64,000 nt of DNA from Hymenobacter edaphi. GTDB lineage: Bacteria; Bacteroidota; Bacteroidia; Cytophagales; Hymenobacteraceae. Shown here piece after piece: positions 1-7,994 of the stretch. Numbering within the stretch: position 1 is the stretch's first letter; each line of letters opens with the position of its first letter. Where the stretch lies: the NCBI RefSeq assembly GCF_003258365.1, contig NZ_QHKM01000005.1, positions 306,492 through 370,491 on the forward strand, in the 5' to 3' direction. Made by a program: the position numbers and the translations under genes. The notes below the pieces were generated by a model. The model was not told the DNA's origin. It saw only the letters and a list, made by a program, of their open reading frames with translations, and made no database searches.

Positions 1-713
1 AGGCAGAACAGCAGCGTCAGCAGAGCGGCGCACACGGGGAAGGCGTACGGAATGCGTAGCAGCCGGCGGGAGCGAAACAGCAGCAGCCCGGCGAAAAACG
101 GGTAGAGCATCCGCACGATGGCAAACCAGAAGTTGCTGTGGCCCCAGCCGCTGGCCACGTGGCCGTTCTGCACGGCAGCCCAGGTGAGGGCCCCGGCGCT
201 GAGCAGCACCAGCGCCCAGAGGCCGCCCCGCCCCAGCCGGCGGCCGACGAGGGCGTAGAGCGCGTTGGCCAGGTACTCCTGCAGCAGGGACCAGAGTGGG
301 CCGTTCAGGGAGTGGGTTTCACCCCAGCTGCGCAGGTCGGGGGCGGGCAGCAGCGTCAGGGTGAGCAGGGCCACGCCCAGCAGCTTCCAGGGGCCGGCCT
401 GCGCAGCGCCGGTGCCGAACGGGTCGAGCCAGAAGCAGACCGCGCCGATAATCACGCTCAGCACAATGAGCGGGTGCAGGCGCGTCAGGCGGATTTTGGC
501 GAAGTCCCAGACGTCCATCTGGCCCCACCGGTCGTCGTAGGCGTAGCCCACCACGAAGCCCGAGAGCAGGAAAAAGAAGTCGACGGCGAGGTAGCCGTGG
601 TGAATGGGGTGCAGGGCGAAGTTGGTCTGGTGCGCCTCGAAGAGGTGGAACACCACCACCAGCAGGGCCGCGACGCCGCGCAGGCCGTCCAGAATCGGGT
701 AATGAGGCTTCAT
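1..713 (-). CDS. Acyltransferase family 3 membrane protein (partial, C-terminus outside window)
   Basis: About 237 codons read on the minus strand from an ATG at 713 and run off the left edge. The start MKPHYPILDGLRGVAALLVV and the following FHLFEAHQ and AVDFFFLLSGFVVGYAYDD are typical of the acyltransferase-3/OafA family, with the LDGLRG motif and catalytic-type His in the first membrane segment and the FFxLSGF motif in the second. Several hydrophobic segments follow. Family members O-acylate sugars or other cell-surface glycans using acyl-CoA from the cytosolic side; the substrate cannot be told here. The shorter ORF at 319-816 is another frame of the same region. Confidence 0.85.
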   Translation of the reverse strand, partial: MKPHYPILDGLRGVAALLVVVFHLFEAHQTNFALHPIHHGYLAVDFFFLLSGFVVGYAYDDRWGQMDVWDFAKIRLTRLHPLIVLSVIIGAVCFWLDPFGTGAAQAGPWKLLGVALLTLTLLPAPDLRSWGETHSLNGPLWSLLQEYLANALYALVGRRLGRGGLWALVLLSAGALTWAAVQNGHVASGWGHSNFWFAIVRMLYPFFAGLLLFRSRRLLRIPYAFPVCAALLTLLFC

Positions 714-881
714 TCGCAAAGGCAACGGGGAGGCAGATACTCCCGGCCTGCCGCAACTGCCGACCGCCGGAAAGCGGCAAGCTACTGGTCCCCGACGAGC
801 GAAAACAGCGCAACAATCATTCTGGCGCATATTTTCCGACCGAGCAGCGCGTCGTCCGGCACTTAACAACCCAGCCCCGCG

Positions 882-2459
882 CTACTGCGGCAGCCGGATC
901 AGGCGTAGCTGCACCGAATCCTGGGCGGCCTGCTGCTGGCGCTGCAGCGTGGCCTGGTAGCCGAGACCGGTAAACTCGGAGTGCTCCAGGTACAGCAGCG
1001 GCGAAGTGAGGGCCGGCTCGGGCCAGGCGGCCACGGCGGGCAGGCGGCGCAGGGAGTCGAAGCCCGGCACGCCGGCCACGCGGTAGTAGTCGTCGAGCAG
1101 CACGTACTGGTAGCCCTGGCGGCGTAGCGCGGTCAGCTCGGCGGGGGTTTTGGCTGCTTCGGCCCGCAGGCCCAGCGGCGCCGCTACCGGCAGCAGCGCC
1201 GGGCCCACGGTGGTAGCCACCGGCGCGTGGCCGTGCTGCTGCAGCCAGCGGGCCACCAGCGGGTAGCGCGTGGGCAGGTAGGCGTAGATGTAGCGCTGCA
1301 CCTGCCAGCAGTTGTAGCCCACGGCGGTCAGCAGCACCAGCAGCGCCACCGGCCGCGCCCAGCGCGTGAGCAGCAGCACCAGCAGCGCGTACATGGGCAG
1401 GTAGCCGAACAGCAGCCCCCGCGGCGCCTTGATCAGCAGCGACATGCCTACCAGCGTCAGGACGGCCCACACCAGCAGGTAGGTGGCAATGGACCAGGGC
1501 CGGCGCCGCAGACCGCCGCCGAACCAGACCAGCGCCGCCGCCAGGGCCGGCAGCAGCGGAGCTTCGAAGTCGAGCAGGTAGCGCAGGTAATAGGCAAAAT
1601 CGACCTGCACGGTGGTGCGGCGCCCGGCGGCATTGGCGGCGGCCGGCAGCATGATGACGAAGAACACCGCCGGCCAGCGGTACACCGGCACCCCCGACAC
1701 CAGCCAGGCCAGCAGGCCGAGCACCACGAACGGCGCGGCCAGCACCAGCAGCACCCGCCACCAGTTGCCCCGACGCCAAGCCAGCCCGTCGGCCTGCAGC
1801 AGCTCCAGCACGACCAGAATGGGCCCCGTGAGCAGAAACTTATAATTAACGCTCAGGCCCAGGGCCAGCACCGCGGCCGTGCGCAGCAGGTTCGCCCGGG
1901 TGGGCTGCTGCAGCCGCTGCCAGTGCGTGCGCAGCAGCAGCGCGAGCAGCAGCAGGCTCATGGAGCTCATGGTGAAGTCGCGGCCGGAAAAGGTTAGGAA
2001 CACCGAGGAGCCGGCCAGCAGCGTCAGCAGGGCCGTTTCGGGGCCGGGCAGGCGGGCGGCGCGGGCTACCCAGTCGGCAAACAGGCCTAGCGCCGCCACG
2101 CCCAGCAGGGCGTTCAAAGCCAGGAAGACGCGGTAATCGGTGCTGAGCCAGGTGACGGGCGCGTAGAGCAGGTAAAACGCCGGGCTGCCGTGGTGGAACA
2201 GGTGCCGCAGGTCGAAGTCAGCTACTTCCCTGATGATCTGCCAGTTGCGCACCGAGTCGTAGTCGGGCAATGCCGCCTGATGCAGGCGCCAGAGCCGCAG
2301 CCCGGCCACCAGCAGCAGCGCGGGCAGCAGCCAGCGGCGCTGAGCGGCGGGGGCTACGGCGGGCAGCGGAAGCTCAGACGGCAAAGGCAGCAGGGACAAT
2401 GGGTGAGTTGGTGAGTTGGTGAGTTGGTGAGTTGGTGAGTTGGTGAGTTGGTGATTCAA
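882..2459 (-). CDS. Polytopic membrane protein, probable GT-C type glycosyltransferase
   Basis: Up to 525 residues with about ten hydrophobic segments followed by a soluble C-terminal part. The early PDYDSVRNWQII after the first membrane segment resembles the first periplasmic loop of PMT/ArnT-like glycosyltransferases, where an acidic residue binds the lipid-linked sugar; that assignment is inference. The start is uncertain: the longest frame begins with TTG at 2459 and its first 18 or so residues (THQLTNSP repeated) are encoded by the 8-bp tandem repeat. A TTG at 2399 just after the repeat is an alternative. It ends 169 bp before the acyltransferase on the same strand, so both may belong to a surface glycan locus. 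Confidence 0.7.
   Translation of the reverse strand: MNHQLTNSPTHQLTNSPTHPLSLLPLPSELPLPAVAPAAQRRWLLPALLLVAGLRLWRLHQAALPDYDSVRNWQIIREVADFDLRHLFHHGSPAFYLLYAPVTWLSTDYRVFLALNALLGVAALGLFADWVARAARLPGPETALLTLLAGSSVFLTFSGRDFTMSSMSLLLLALLLRTHWQRLQQPTRANLLRTAAVLALGLSVNYKFLLTGPILVVLELLQADGLAWRRGNWWRVLLVLAAPFVVLGLLAWLVSGVPVYRWPAVFFVIMLPAAANAAGRRTTVQVDFAYYLRYLLDFEAPLLPALAAALVWFGGGLRRRPWSIATYLLVWAVLTLVGMSLLIKAPRGLLFGYLPMYALLVLLLTRWARPVALLVLLTAVGYNCWQVQRYIYAYLPTRYPLVARWLQQHGHAPVATTVGPALLPVAAPLGLRAEAAKTPAELTALRRQGYQYVLLDDYYRVAGVPGFDSLRRLPAVAAWPEPALTSPLLYLEHSEFTGLGYQATLQRQQQAAQDSVQLRLIRLPQ
2403..2458. repeat. 8-bp tandem repeat, six perfect GTGAGTTG copies
   Basis: Six uninterrupted copies of GTGAGTTG run from 2403 to 2450, followed by a degenerate copy GTGATTCA. 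The array lies at the start of the membrane glycosyltransferase-like gene. An inverted, diverged version of the same unit (AACTCACT and relatives) sits at 2612-2643 just before dtd, so the two could pair across the divergent gap. Confidence 0.9.
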
Positions 2460-2611
2460 CGGGCCCGGGTGGCGCGCAGGAGCCTGCTATAAATGGACAG
2501 GAGGCGCCAATCAGCGCCGGGCCTGCAGTCGGCCGGCGAAGATGGGCATTTGTGCCGTTTCTTTGCGCCGATTCGCCGATCAGCGGCCTCGCACCAGAGT
2601 GTGTTCCGCCT

Positions 2612-2643
2612 GATTCGCCAAATCACCAACTCACTAAATCCTC
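2612..2643. repeat. 8-bp repeat block upstream of dtd (inverted partner of 2403-2458)
   Basis: Units GATTCGCC, AAATCACC, AACTCACT and AAATCCTC keep an 8-bp period and end 6 bp before the dtd start codon. The reverse complement of the two middle units matches the repeat at 2435-2458 with a few differences. Together the two blocks bracket the divergent region 2459-2611. Confidence 0.65.
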
Positions 2644-2649
2644 CCCGCC

Positions 2650-3090
2650 ATGCGCGTCGTTGTGCAGCGCGTCACGGAAGCTTCGGTTACCGTCGACGGC
2701 GAAATTACCGGCCAGATCGGGCCCGGCCTGCTGGTGCTGGCCGGCTTCACCCACGCCGATACCGCCGCCGAGCTGGACTGGATGGCCCGCAAGCTGGTGC
2801 AGCTGCGCATCTTCAGCGACGCCGACGACAAGATGAACCTCTCGGTGCAGGACACGGGCGGCGACCTGCTGGTGGTCAGCCAGTTCACCCTGCTGGCCGA
2901 CGCCCGCAAGGGCACCCGCCCCAGCTACATCCAGGCCGCCCCGCCCCCGGTAGCCATTCCGCTCTACGAGGAGTTCGTGCGCCAGCTCCAAGCCCTGCTC
3001 GGCCGCCCCGTCGCCACCGGCCGCTTCGGCGCCGACATGAAAGTGCGCCTGCTCAACGACGGCCCCGTGACCATCATTTTAGAGCGGTGA
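2650..3090 (+). CDS. dtd: D-aminoacyl-tRNA deacylase
   Basis: 146 residues, the usual length for bacterial DTD. The enzyme hydrolyses D-amino acids wrongly attached to tRNA in the cytosol. The start MRVVVQRVTEASVTVDGE is the family hallmark. The SQFTL motif lies near residue 78 and the C-terminal NDGPVT carries the Gly-cisPro chiral gate. The ATG at 2650 is the only start that gives the conserved first strand. The downstream MazG-like gene starts 70 bp later on the same strand, with an 8-bp repeat hairpin covering the end of dtd and the gap. Confidence 0.97.
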   Translation: MRVVVQRVTEASVTVDGEITGQIGPGLLVLAGFTHADTAAELDWMARKLVQLRIFSDADDKMNLSVQDTGGDLLVVSQFTLLADARKGTRPSYIQAAPPPVAIPLYEEFVRQLQALLGRPVATGRFGADMKVRLLNDGPVTIILER

Positions 3091-3147
3091 ACTGGTGAGT
3101 TAATGTTCAACTCGCCTACGCCAGAACATTCAACTCACCACCTCACC
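3086..3147. repeat. Facing 8-bp repeat pair forming a hairpin between dtd and the MazG-like gene
   Basis: The left arm 3086-3108 consists of units GGTGAACT, GGTGAGTT and AATGTTC. The right arm 3124-3147 reads GAACATTC, AACTCACC, ACCTCACC and pairs with the left arm with few mismatches across a 15-nt loop. The dtd stop codon (3088-3090) is inside the left arm. No T-run follows, so an RNA hairpin affecting stability is as likely as termination. Confidence 0.8.
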
Positions 3148-3159
3148 ATTTCGCCACTT

Positions 3160-3486
3160 ATGACCATCGAACAAGCCCAGCAGACCGTCGACCAGTGGAT
3201 CAAGACCACGGGGGTGCGGTATTTCAACGAGCTGACCAACCTGGCTATGCTCACCGAGGAAGTCGGCGAGGTGGCCCGCATCATCGCCCGCCAGTACGGC
3301 GAGCAGTCCTTTAAGCCCTCCGACCGCGACAAAGTGCTGGCCGACGAGCTGGCCGACGTGCTGTTCGTGGTCATCTGCCTGGCCAACCAGACCGGCGTCG
3401 ACCTGACCGAGGCCCTGCAGCGCAACCTGGAAAAGAAAACCCAGCGCGACGCCGACCGGCATAAGCAGAACGAGAAGCTGCACTAA
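3160..3486 (+). CDS. MazG-like nucleotide pyrophosphohydrolase
   Basis: 108 residues from the ATG at 3160; an upstream in-frame start at 3103 would add only residues encoded by the repeat hairpin and is rejected. MazG-type enzymes hydrolyse NTPs to NMP and pyrophosphate, cleaning up non-canonical nucleotides. The all-alpha metal site shows as LTEEVGEVAR (EExxE type) and, about 40 residues later, DELADVLFVV (ExxD type), the expected paired acidic motifs. It is a single-domain form, unlike the two-domain E. coli MazG. The exact substrate is unknown. Confidence 0.88.
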   Translation: MTIEQAQQTVDQWIKTTGVRYFNELTNLAMLTEEVGEVARIIARQYGEQSFKPSDRDKVLADELADVLFVVICLANQTGVDLTEALQRNLEKKTQRDADRHKQNEKLH

Positions 3487-3499
3487 CCGGGAGGCCCCT

Positions 3500-3832
3500 C
3501 CGCTGCACCGCCCCCCGGTCGGCTGCAGCCGAATGCCATCCGGCTACAGGATTTTGCCATTCCGGTGCAGCCGGATGCCATTCTCCAGCACCGGTTTGCC
3601 ACCCGGCTGCACGGATTTGCCATTTCGGTGCAGCCGGATGCCATCCGGCTACAGGGTTTTGCCATGTTGCTGCACCGGAATGCCATCCGGCTGCACCGGA
3701 ATGCCGTTCGGCTGCAACCGGATGGCATTCCGGTGCAGAGTACCCCCGGTCGGCTGCAGCCGGATGGGGTCCGGTACAGCGGCGGGGCCTCCCGTGCAGC
3801 CGACCGGGGTCGGCTGCACGGGAGGCCCCGCC
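3500..3832. repeat. 21-bp quasi-palindromic tandem repeat array ending in a 25-bp hairpin
   Basis: Between the MazG-like gene and comB, which converge, about 300 bp are filled with diverged copies of a unit near GCCATCCGGCTGCACCGGAAT. The unit is close to its own reverse complement, so both strands show it. Because 21 is a multiple of 3, open frames on both strands give 7-residue repeats such as MPSGCTG and MAFRCSR. The array ends in a perfect 25-bp inverted repeat (3781-3805 with 3808-3832) with a 2-nt loop. Relics of that hairpin sequence (GGGAGGCCCC, CCGGTCGGCTGCAGCCG) recur at 3490-3530. I do not regard the open frames as genes. Confidence 0.8.
3781..3832. terminator. Long GC-rich hairpin between convergent genes
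   Basis: Perfect 25-bp arms (3781-3805 and 3808-3832) with a 2-nt GG loop, at the comB side of the 21-bp repeat array. There is no U-tract on either side, so a terminator role for the converging MazG-like and comB genes is inferred from position only. Confidence 0.5.
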
Positions 3833-3876
3833 GGCGCTTGTGGGCGGGTGCCACCCGCCAGCCCCGTATGCCCTAA

Positions 3877-3905
3877 CCTGTCACGCGTTACCTGTTACCT
3901 GTCAG
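3877..3905. repeat. 7-bp repeat block over the comB stop codon
   Basis: CCTGTCA, CGCGTTA, CCTGTTA and CCTGTCA keep a 7-bp period. The comB stop codon (3895-3897 on the minus strand) lies inside it. It has the same unit type as the block before plsC at 10461-10523. Confidence 0.65.
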
Positions 3906-4626
3906 CCAAATTGACCAGCCGGTCCTCGCGCCAGATGGGCAGCGTGGCCGGGTATTCATCCAGGCGCAGGCAGAACGCGAAATCCTGGTGGGCTTCGAGG
4001 TGATTGAGCCGGCGCACGTGCGCCGACTGCAGCAGGTAGCCTTCCAAATCGGGCTTGGCCTGTTGCCAGAGGTGCAGGGCGGCCAGCGTCGCGTCGGAGC
4101 TGCGCACGTCGAACGCATCGGCCAGGCGCTCGGCCAGGGCGCCGCCGAACACGGTGTCTTCGAGGCAGAACTGGCCCTTCCAGCCGGCGCACACCACCAG
4201 CACGTCCTTCTGCTGCCGGCGGGCGAAGTCGGCCACGGCCTGCAGGTTCAGGAAAGCGCCGATAACGACGGCATCGGCCCCGAGGGAGCGGCGCAGGGCC
4301 TGGGTGCCGTTGGTGGTGCTGATGGCCACGGCCCGGCCCCGCGTTTCGAGGGCGCTGCCCGGCAGGTAGCCGAAGGGCGAGTTGCCGAGGTCGAAGCCTT
4401 CGGCCTGCACGCCGTTGCGCTCGGCGGCCGTCAGGCAGCCGTGCTGCCGGCCCAGGGCGGTGCATTCGTCCAGCTCGGCCGTGGCAAACACGTGGGTCAC
4501 GCCGTTGGCCAAAGCCGTGACGATGCTCGACGTGGCCCGCAGAATATCCACGATGACGGCCACGCGGCCTTCGAGCTGGTAGAGCGGCAGCAGCTCCGGG
4601 GAGAAACAGATGTCGACGGAGGGCAT
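3895..4626 (-). CDS. comB: 2-phosphosulfolactate phosphatase
   Basis: 243 residues, normal for the ComB family. The enzyme dephosphorylates 2-phosphosulfolactate with Mg2+; in archaea it serves coenzyme M synthesis, and in Bacteroidota it may serve sulfolactate or sulfonolipid-related metabolism, which is inference. Family segments visible are VIVDILRATSSIVTAL near residue 25, the TTNGT motif near 103 and LVVCAGWKGQFCLEDTVFGG near 142. The ATG at 4626 gives the conserved first strand MPSVDICFSP. No comA or comC gene is in the window. The upstream neighbour gcvT is on the same strand, with a 7-bp repeat hairpin in the 108-bp gap. Confidence 0.9.
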   Translation of the reverse strand: MPSVDICFSPELLPLYQLEGRVAVIVDILRATSSIVTALANGVTHVFATAELDECTALGRQHGCLTAAERNGVQAEGFDLGNSPFGYLPGSALETRGRAVAISTTNGTQALRRSLGADAVVIGAFLNLQAVADFARRQQKDVLVVCAGWKGQFCLEDTVFGGALAERLADAFDVRSSDATLAALHLWQQAKPDLEGYLLQSAHVRRLNHLEAHQDFAFCLRLDEYPATLPIWREDRLVNLADR

Positions 4627-4632
4627 GTCTTT

Positions 4633-4729
4633 AGTTGCCAGTTGTTAGTTATGAGTTGTCAGTAGGCAGTAAAAACAGTTGCCAGCTGCCGGCCCTGGAG
4701 CCTGACAACTGGCAACTGTCAACTGACAA
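4633..4729. repeat. Facing 7-bp repeat pair between gcvT and comB
   Basis: The left block 4633-4674 has units AGTTGCC, AGTTGTT, AGTTATG, AGTTGTC, AGTAGGC, AGTAAAA. The right block 4702-4729 has CTGACAA, CTGGCAA, CTGTCAA, CTGACAA. Reverse-complementing the right block gives a near match to the left one (GTTGCCAGTTGTCAG against GTTGCCAGTTGTTAG), so the pair can fold into a hairpin filling the intercistronic space. Confidence 0.85.
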
Positions 4730-4734
4730 CCCTG

Positions 4735-5838
4735 TTACTCCTCCGTGCCTTTCACGAAGGGCAGCTTGGTGACGGTGGCGGGCAGGTTCTTGCCGCGCAC
4801 CTGCACGAAAATCTTGCTACCGGGCTTGCTCAGCTCGGTTTTCACGTAGCCCAGGCCGATGCCCTTGCTCAGGCTCGGCGACTGGGTGCCCGAGGTGACC
4901 TCGCCCACCGGGTTGCCGTTTTCGTCCACCAGCTCGTAGTGGGCGCGCGGAATGCCGGGGCCGTCCATCAGGAAGCCTACCAGCTTGCGCGTGACGCCCT
5001 GCTCCTTCTGCTTGGCCAGCTCCTGGCTGTTGACGAAGTCCTTGGTGAACTTGGTAATCCAGCCCAGGCCGCCTTCCAGCGGCGAGGTAGCGTCGTCGAT
5101 GTCGTTGCCGTAGAGGCAGAAGCCCATTTCCAGGCGCAAGGTGTCGCGGGCGCCGAGGCCAATGGGCTTCAGGCCGAAGGGCTTGCCGGCTTCCAGGATC
5201 CGGTTCCAGATGTCCACGGCCGCCTCGTTCGGGATGTAGAGCTCGAAGCCGCCCGCGCCGGTGTAGCCCGTGGCCGAGATGATGACGTTCGGGTGGCCGG
5301 CGAAGGTGCCCTGCACGAACGAGTAGTACGGAATGCTCGCCAGGTCCACGTCGGTCAGCGGCTGCAGCGCCTCGGCAGCTTTGGGACCCTGCACGGCGAA
5401 GAGGCTGGTTTGGTCGGAAATATTCTCCATCTCCGCCCCGTAGGCCACGTTGTGGCGCTGAATCCAGTTCCAGTCCTTCTCGATGTTGGAGGCATTGACG
5501 ACGAGCATGTAGTCCTCGTCGGCCATTTTATACACCAGCAGGTCGTCCACGATGCCGCCGTCCTCGTTGGGCAGGCAGGAGTACTGAGCTTTGCCGTCGG
5601 CCAGCTTGCTGGCGTCGTTGCTGGTCACGTGCTGGATGAGGTCGAGTGCCCGCGGCCCGCGCACCCGGAACTCGCCCATGTGCGACACGTCGAAGATGCC
5701 CACGGCCCGGCGCACGGTGTGGTGCTCGTCGAGGTCGGAGGAGTAGCGCACGGGCATGTTGTAGCCGGCGAAGGGCACCATCTTGGCGCCGAGTTGCTGG
5801 TGCACGTCGTTGAGCACGACGGTCTTCAGGTCGCTCAT
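4735..5838 (-). CDS. gcvT: Aminomethyltransferase, glycine cleavage system T protein
   Basis: 367 residues from the ATG at 5838; a longer frame to 6048 adds an unconserved extension that crosses a promoter box. GcvT moves the methylene group from the aminomethyl-lipoyl H protein to tetrahydrofolate and releases ammonia. Visible family segments are the folate-domain start [28 protein letters not shown] (here residues 5 on), FDVSHMGEF, the [10 protein letters not shown] motif in the middle and [19 protein letters not shown]. The C-terminal barrel domain holds [21 protein letters not shown]. The gcvH and gcvP genes are not in the window. A -7 type box lies at 5899-5906. Confidence 0.97.
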   Translation of the reverse strand: MSDLKTVVLNDVHQQLGAKMVPFAGYNMPVRYSSDLDEHHTVRRAVGIFDVSHMGEFRVRGPRALDLIQHVTSNDASKLADGKAQYSCLPNEDGGIVDDLLVYKMADEDYMLVVNASNIEKDWNWIQRHNVAYGAEMENISDQTSLFAVQGPKAAEALQPLTDVDLASIPYYSFVQGTFAGHPNVIISATGYTGAGGFELYIPNEAAVDIWNRILEAGKPFGLKPIGLGARDTLRLEMGFCLYGNDIDDATSPLEGGLGWITKFTKDFVNSQELAKQKEQGVTRKLVGFLMDGPGIPRAHYELVDENGNPVGEVTSGTQSPSLSKGIGLGYVKTELSKPGSKIFVQVRGKNLPATVTKLPFVKGTEE

Positions 5839-5898
5839 GGGGGCGGGGCTTGCAGTTCGGGGAAAAGGGGAAGAAACGGGGCCGGGCGGCCGGCCCGG

Positions 5899-5906
5899 CA
5901 AAAGTA
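5899..5906 (-). promoter_or_regulatory. gcvT: -7 box TACTTTTG for gcvT
   Basis: An exact match to the Bacteroidota -7 consensus TAnnTTTG on the minus strand, about 60 bp before the gcvT ATG. No clear -33 TTTG is seen at the expected distance. Confidence 0.55.
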
Positions 5907-5989
5907 GCCCAAAACCCGGCGGCACCCAATGCGGTATAGGCCTAACCCCTGTCGCGGCGGCCGCACGCCGGGCAGCCCTACCCACCCCA

Positions 5990-6358
5990 ATGGACGAAGA
6001 CCTGAAACGGGAGTTCGAAGCTGCCCGGCTCAAGCACATACTATTCAAAGCGCGCCTGCGCAGCTTCCTCTACGGCAACGACGGCAACGAAACGCCCGTG
6101 CGCAGCGCCGACGAATGCCCGCTGGGCGAGTGGATTCGCGACGTGGCCCTGCCCCGCTTCGGCCGCTACCCCGAAACCCGGCAGCTCGACCAGACGCACC
6201 GCCGCGTGCACGACGAAGCCAACCGCCTGATGGACCTGCACCAGGCCGGCCGCGCCGACGAGGCCATGCGCGGCCTGCGCGCCATCAACCCGCTCACCGA
6301 AGAAGTGCTGGGCCTGCTCAACACCCTGGAGCACAAGTTGCGTAAAGAAGCCCGCTAG
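5990..6358 (+). CDS. CZB (chemoreceptor zinc-binding) domain protein
   Basis: 122 residues from the ATG at 5990. The pattern is that of the CZB four-helix zinc domain: [16 protein letters not shown] near residue 15, DECPLGEWI near 40 and [12 protein letters not shown] near 69, supplying the His, Cys and two His zinc ligands. Free-standing CZB proteins sense zinc or hypochlorous acid and often act with signalling proteins. The next gene, a histidine kinase, starts 21 bp downstream on the same strand, so the three genes 5990-8447 look like one signalling unit. That this protein regulates the kinase is inference. Confidence 0.82.
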   Translation: MDEDLKREFEAARLKHILFKARLRSFLYGNDGNETPVRSADECPLGEWIRDVALPRFGRYPETRQLDQTHRRVHDEANRLMDLHQAGRADEAMRGLRAINPLTEEVLGLLNTLEHKLRKEAR

Positions 6359-6379
6359 CGCCCGGCGCGGCCCCCGTGC

Positions 6380-7915
6380 ATGAAGCTGAAGCTTTCCACC
6401 CGCCTCTTTATTGGGTTCCTGGCCATTGCGATGCTGTTCGTGATGGTGGGCATCGTCAACTATCAGTTGTCGCGGCAGGTGCTGCGCAACTCCGAGCGCA
6501 TTGCCCACTCGCAGAACCGCACGGCCCAGGCCACGCGCATGCTGCGCAGCATTGTCGACATGGAATCGGGCTACCGGGGCTACCTGCTGGTCGGCAACGA
6601 GGGCCTGCTCGAATCCTACTACGAGGGCGAGCGGCAGCTGCTGGGCTCCTTCGCCGCCCTGCGCGACGAGTTCGGCCTCGACGACCCGCAGCGCGCCCGC
6701 ATGGTGCGCGCCCAGGCCCTGTACGAGCGGTGGGCCGCCTACTCGCACCTGCTCGTGGCCGACAAGCGCGCCGCCCGCAAGCGCAGTCCCCGCCAGGAAG
6801 GCGTCGACGGCATGGAGCACCGCGAGCTGGTGGAGGACGGCACCGGCAAGGAGCTTATGGACCAGATCCGGGTCATTTTCCGCGGTTTCGACCGCGACGA
6901 GCTGGCCACCCGCGACAAGCAGCGCGACAAGCTGGCCCAGAGCATCCGGCAGACGCGGGTGCTGTCGGTGGTGCTCACGCTGCTGGCCCTGGTGCTCGGC
7001 CTGATCGGGGCCGGGCTGCTGGCGCGGCTGCTCTCGCGGCGCATCAACGGCATGGTGCAGCTGGCTACCCGCATTGCCCGCGGCGAGTACCACGTGCGCC
7101 TCACCGACGACGCCCGCGACGAGCTGAGCGAGCTGGCCACCTCGCTGAATTCCATGGCCGGCACCATCGAGTCGACCATCGGGCAGCTGGAGCGCCGCAA
7201 CCAGGAGCTGGACCAGTTTGCCTACGTCGTGTCGCACGACCTGAAGGCCCCGCTGCGCGGCATCGAAAGCGCCTCGCGCTGGATCGAGGAGGACATGGAC
7301 GAGACCCTGCCCGAGCACATCCGGGAGTTCCTGCTGCTGATGCGCACCCGCACCCACCGCATGGAAAACCTGATCAGCGGCATTCTGGAGCTGGCGCGCA
7401 TCGGGCGGGTGCAGCAGCAGCAGGAGCGCGTGAACGTGCGCGAGCTGCTCACCGAAATCATCGACTCGCTGGCCCCGCCCGAGGGCTTCCGGGTGACGTT
7501 GCCGCCCTACCTGCCGGTGCTGACGGCCTCGCGGGTGGAGCTGCAGCAGGTGTTCAGCAACCTGATCAGCAACGCCCTGAAGTACCACCACGACCCCGCC
7601 CACGGCCTCGTGCGCATCGGCCTGCGCGAAACCACCGAGGAGTACACCTTCACCATTGCCGACAACGGCCCGGGCATTGCGCCCGAGTACCACGAGCGGG
7701 TGTTCGTCCTGTTTCAGACGCTGACGGAGCGCGACACGCTGGAAAGTACCGGCGTGGGACTGGCCATCGTCAAAAAAATCGTGGAGCGCCACGGCGGCAC
7801 TATCCGGCTGGAATCCAGCGAGGGAGCGGGCTCCACGTTCATCTTCACCTGGCCCAAAACCACCGCCCGCACCGGGGCCGCGGCGGCCGCCCGCCCGGCC
7901 GGTATCATCCATTGA
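6380..7915 (+). CDS. Membrane sensor histidine kinase with CHASE3-like and HAMP domains
   Basis: 511 residues. A membrane segment at about 8-28, an extracytoplasmic helical region 29-193 with the CHASE3-like SIVDMESGYRGYLLVGNE, a second membrane segment at 194-216, HAMP to about 270, then the dimerisation and phosphoacceptor helix with His286 in VVSHDLKAPLRG. The ATP-binding domain shows the N box (NLISNALKY), G1 (DNGPGI) and G2 (GVGLAIVKKI). The phytochrome-like HisKA flavour fits the Rcp1-type receiver encoded 80 bp downstream. The signal is unknown; the preceding CZB gene suggests a redox or zinc input. Confidence 0.95.
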   Translation: MKLKLSTRLFIGFLAIAMLFVMVGIVNYQLSRQVLRNSERIAHSQNRTAQATRMLRSIVDMESGYRGYLLVGNEGLLESYYEGERQLLGSFAALRDEFGLDDPQRARMVRAQALYERWAAYSHLLVADKRAARKRSPRQEGVDGMEHRELVEDGTGKELMDQIRVIFRGFDRDELATRDKQRDKLAQSIRQTRVLSVVLTLLALVLGLIGAGLLARLLSRRINGMVQLATRIARGEYHVRLTDDARDELSELATSLNSMAGTIESTIGQLERRNQELDQFAYVVSHDLKAPLRGIESASRWIEEDMDETLPEHIREFLLLMRTRTHRMENLISGILELARIGRVQQQQERVNVRELLTEIIDSLAPPEGFRVTLPPYLPVLTASRVELQQVFSNLISNALKYHHDPAHGLVRIGLRETTEEYTFTIADNGPGIAPEYHERVFVLFQTLTERDTLESTGVGLAIVKKIVERHGGTIRLESSEGAGSTFIFTWPKTTARTGAAAAARPAGIIH

Positions 7916-7994
7916 CGCTACCTTGCCGTATAGGCCAGGACCGGCGGCGTGCCACCCTCACTTCGCGCCGGGCGTTTTCCAGCCGCTTCCCCCC

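Noticed and set aside
3500..3832. CRISPR array
   Set aside because: Repeats are contiguous, diverged and near-palindromic with no unique spacers, and no cas genes are in the window.
3483..4003. Open frames on both strands with 7-residue repeats (GMPSGCT / MAFRCSR types)
   Set aside because: They arise from a 21-bp DNA repeat whose period keeps all frames in phase; the sequence is near self-complementary and there is no start context, signal or domain.
6041..7912. A 623-codon frame antisense to the histidine kinase
   Set aside because: Shadow of the kinase and CZB genes; translation is rich in His, Gln, Gly and Val without domain features.
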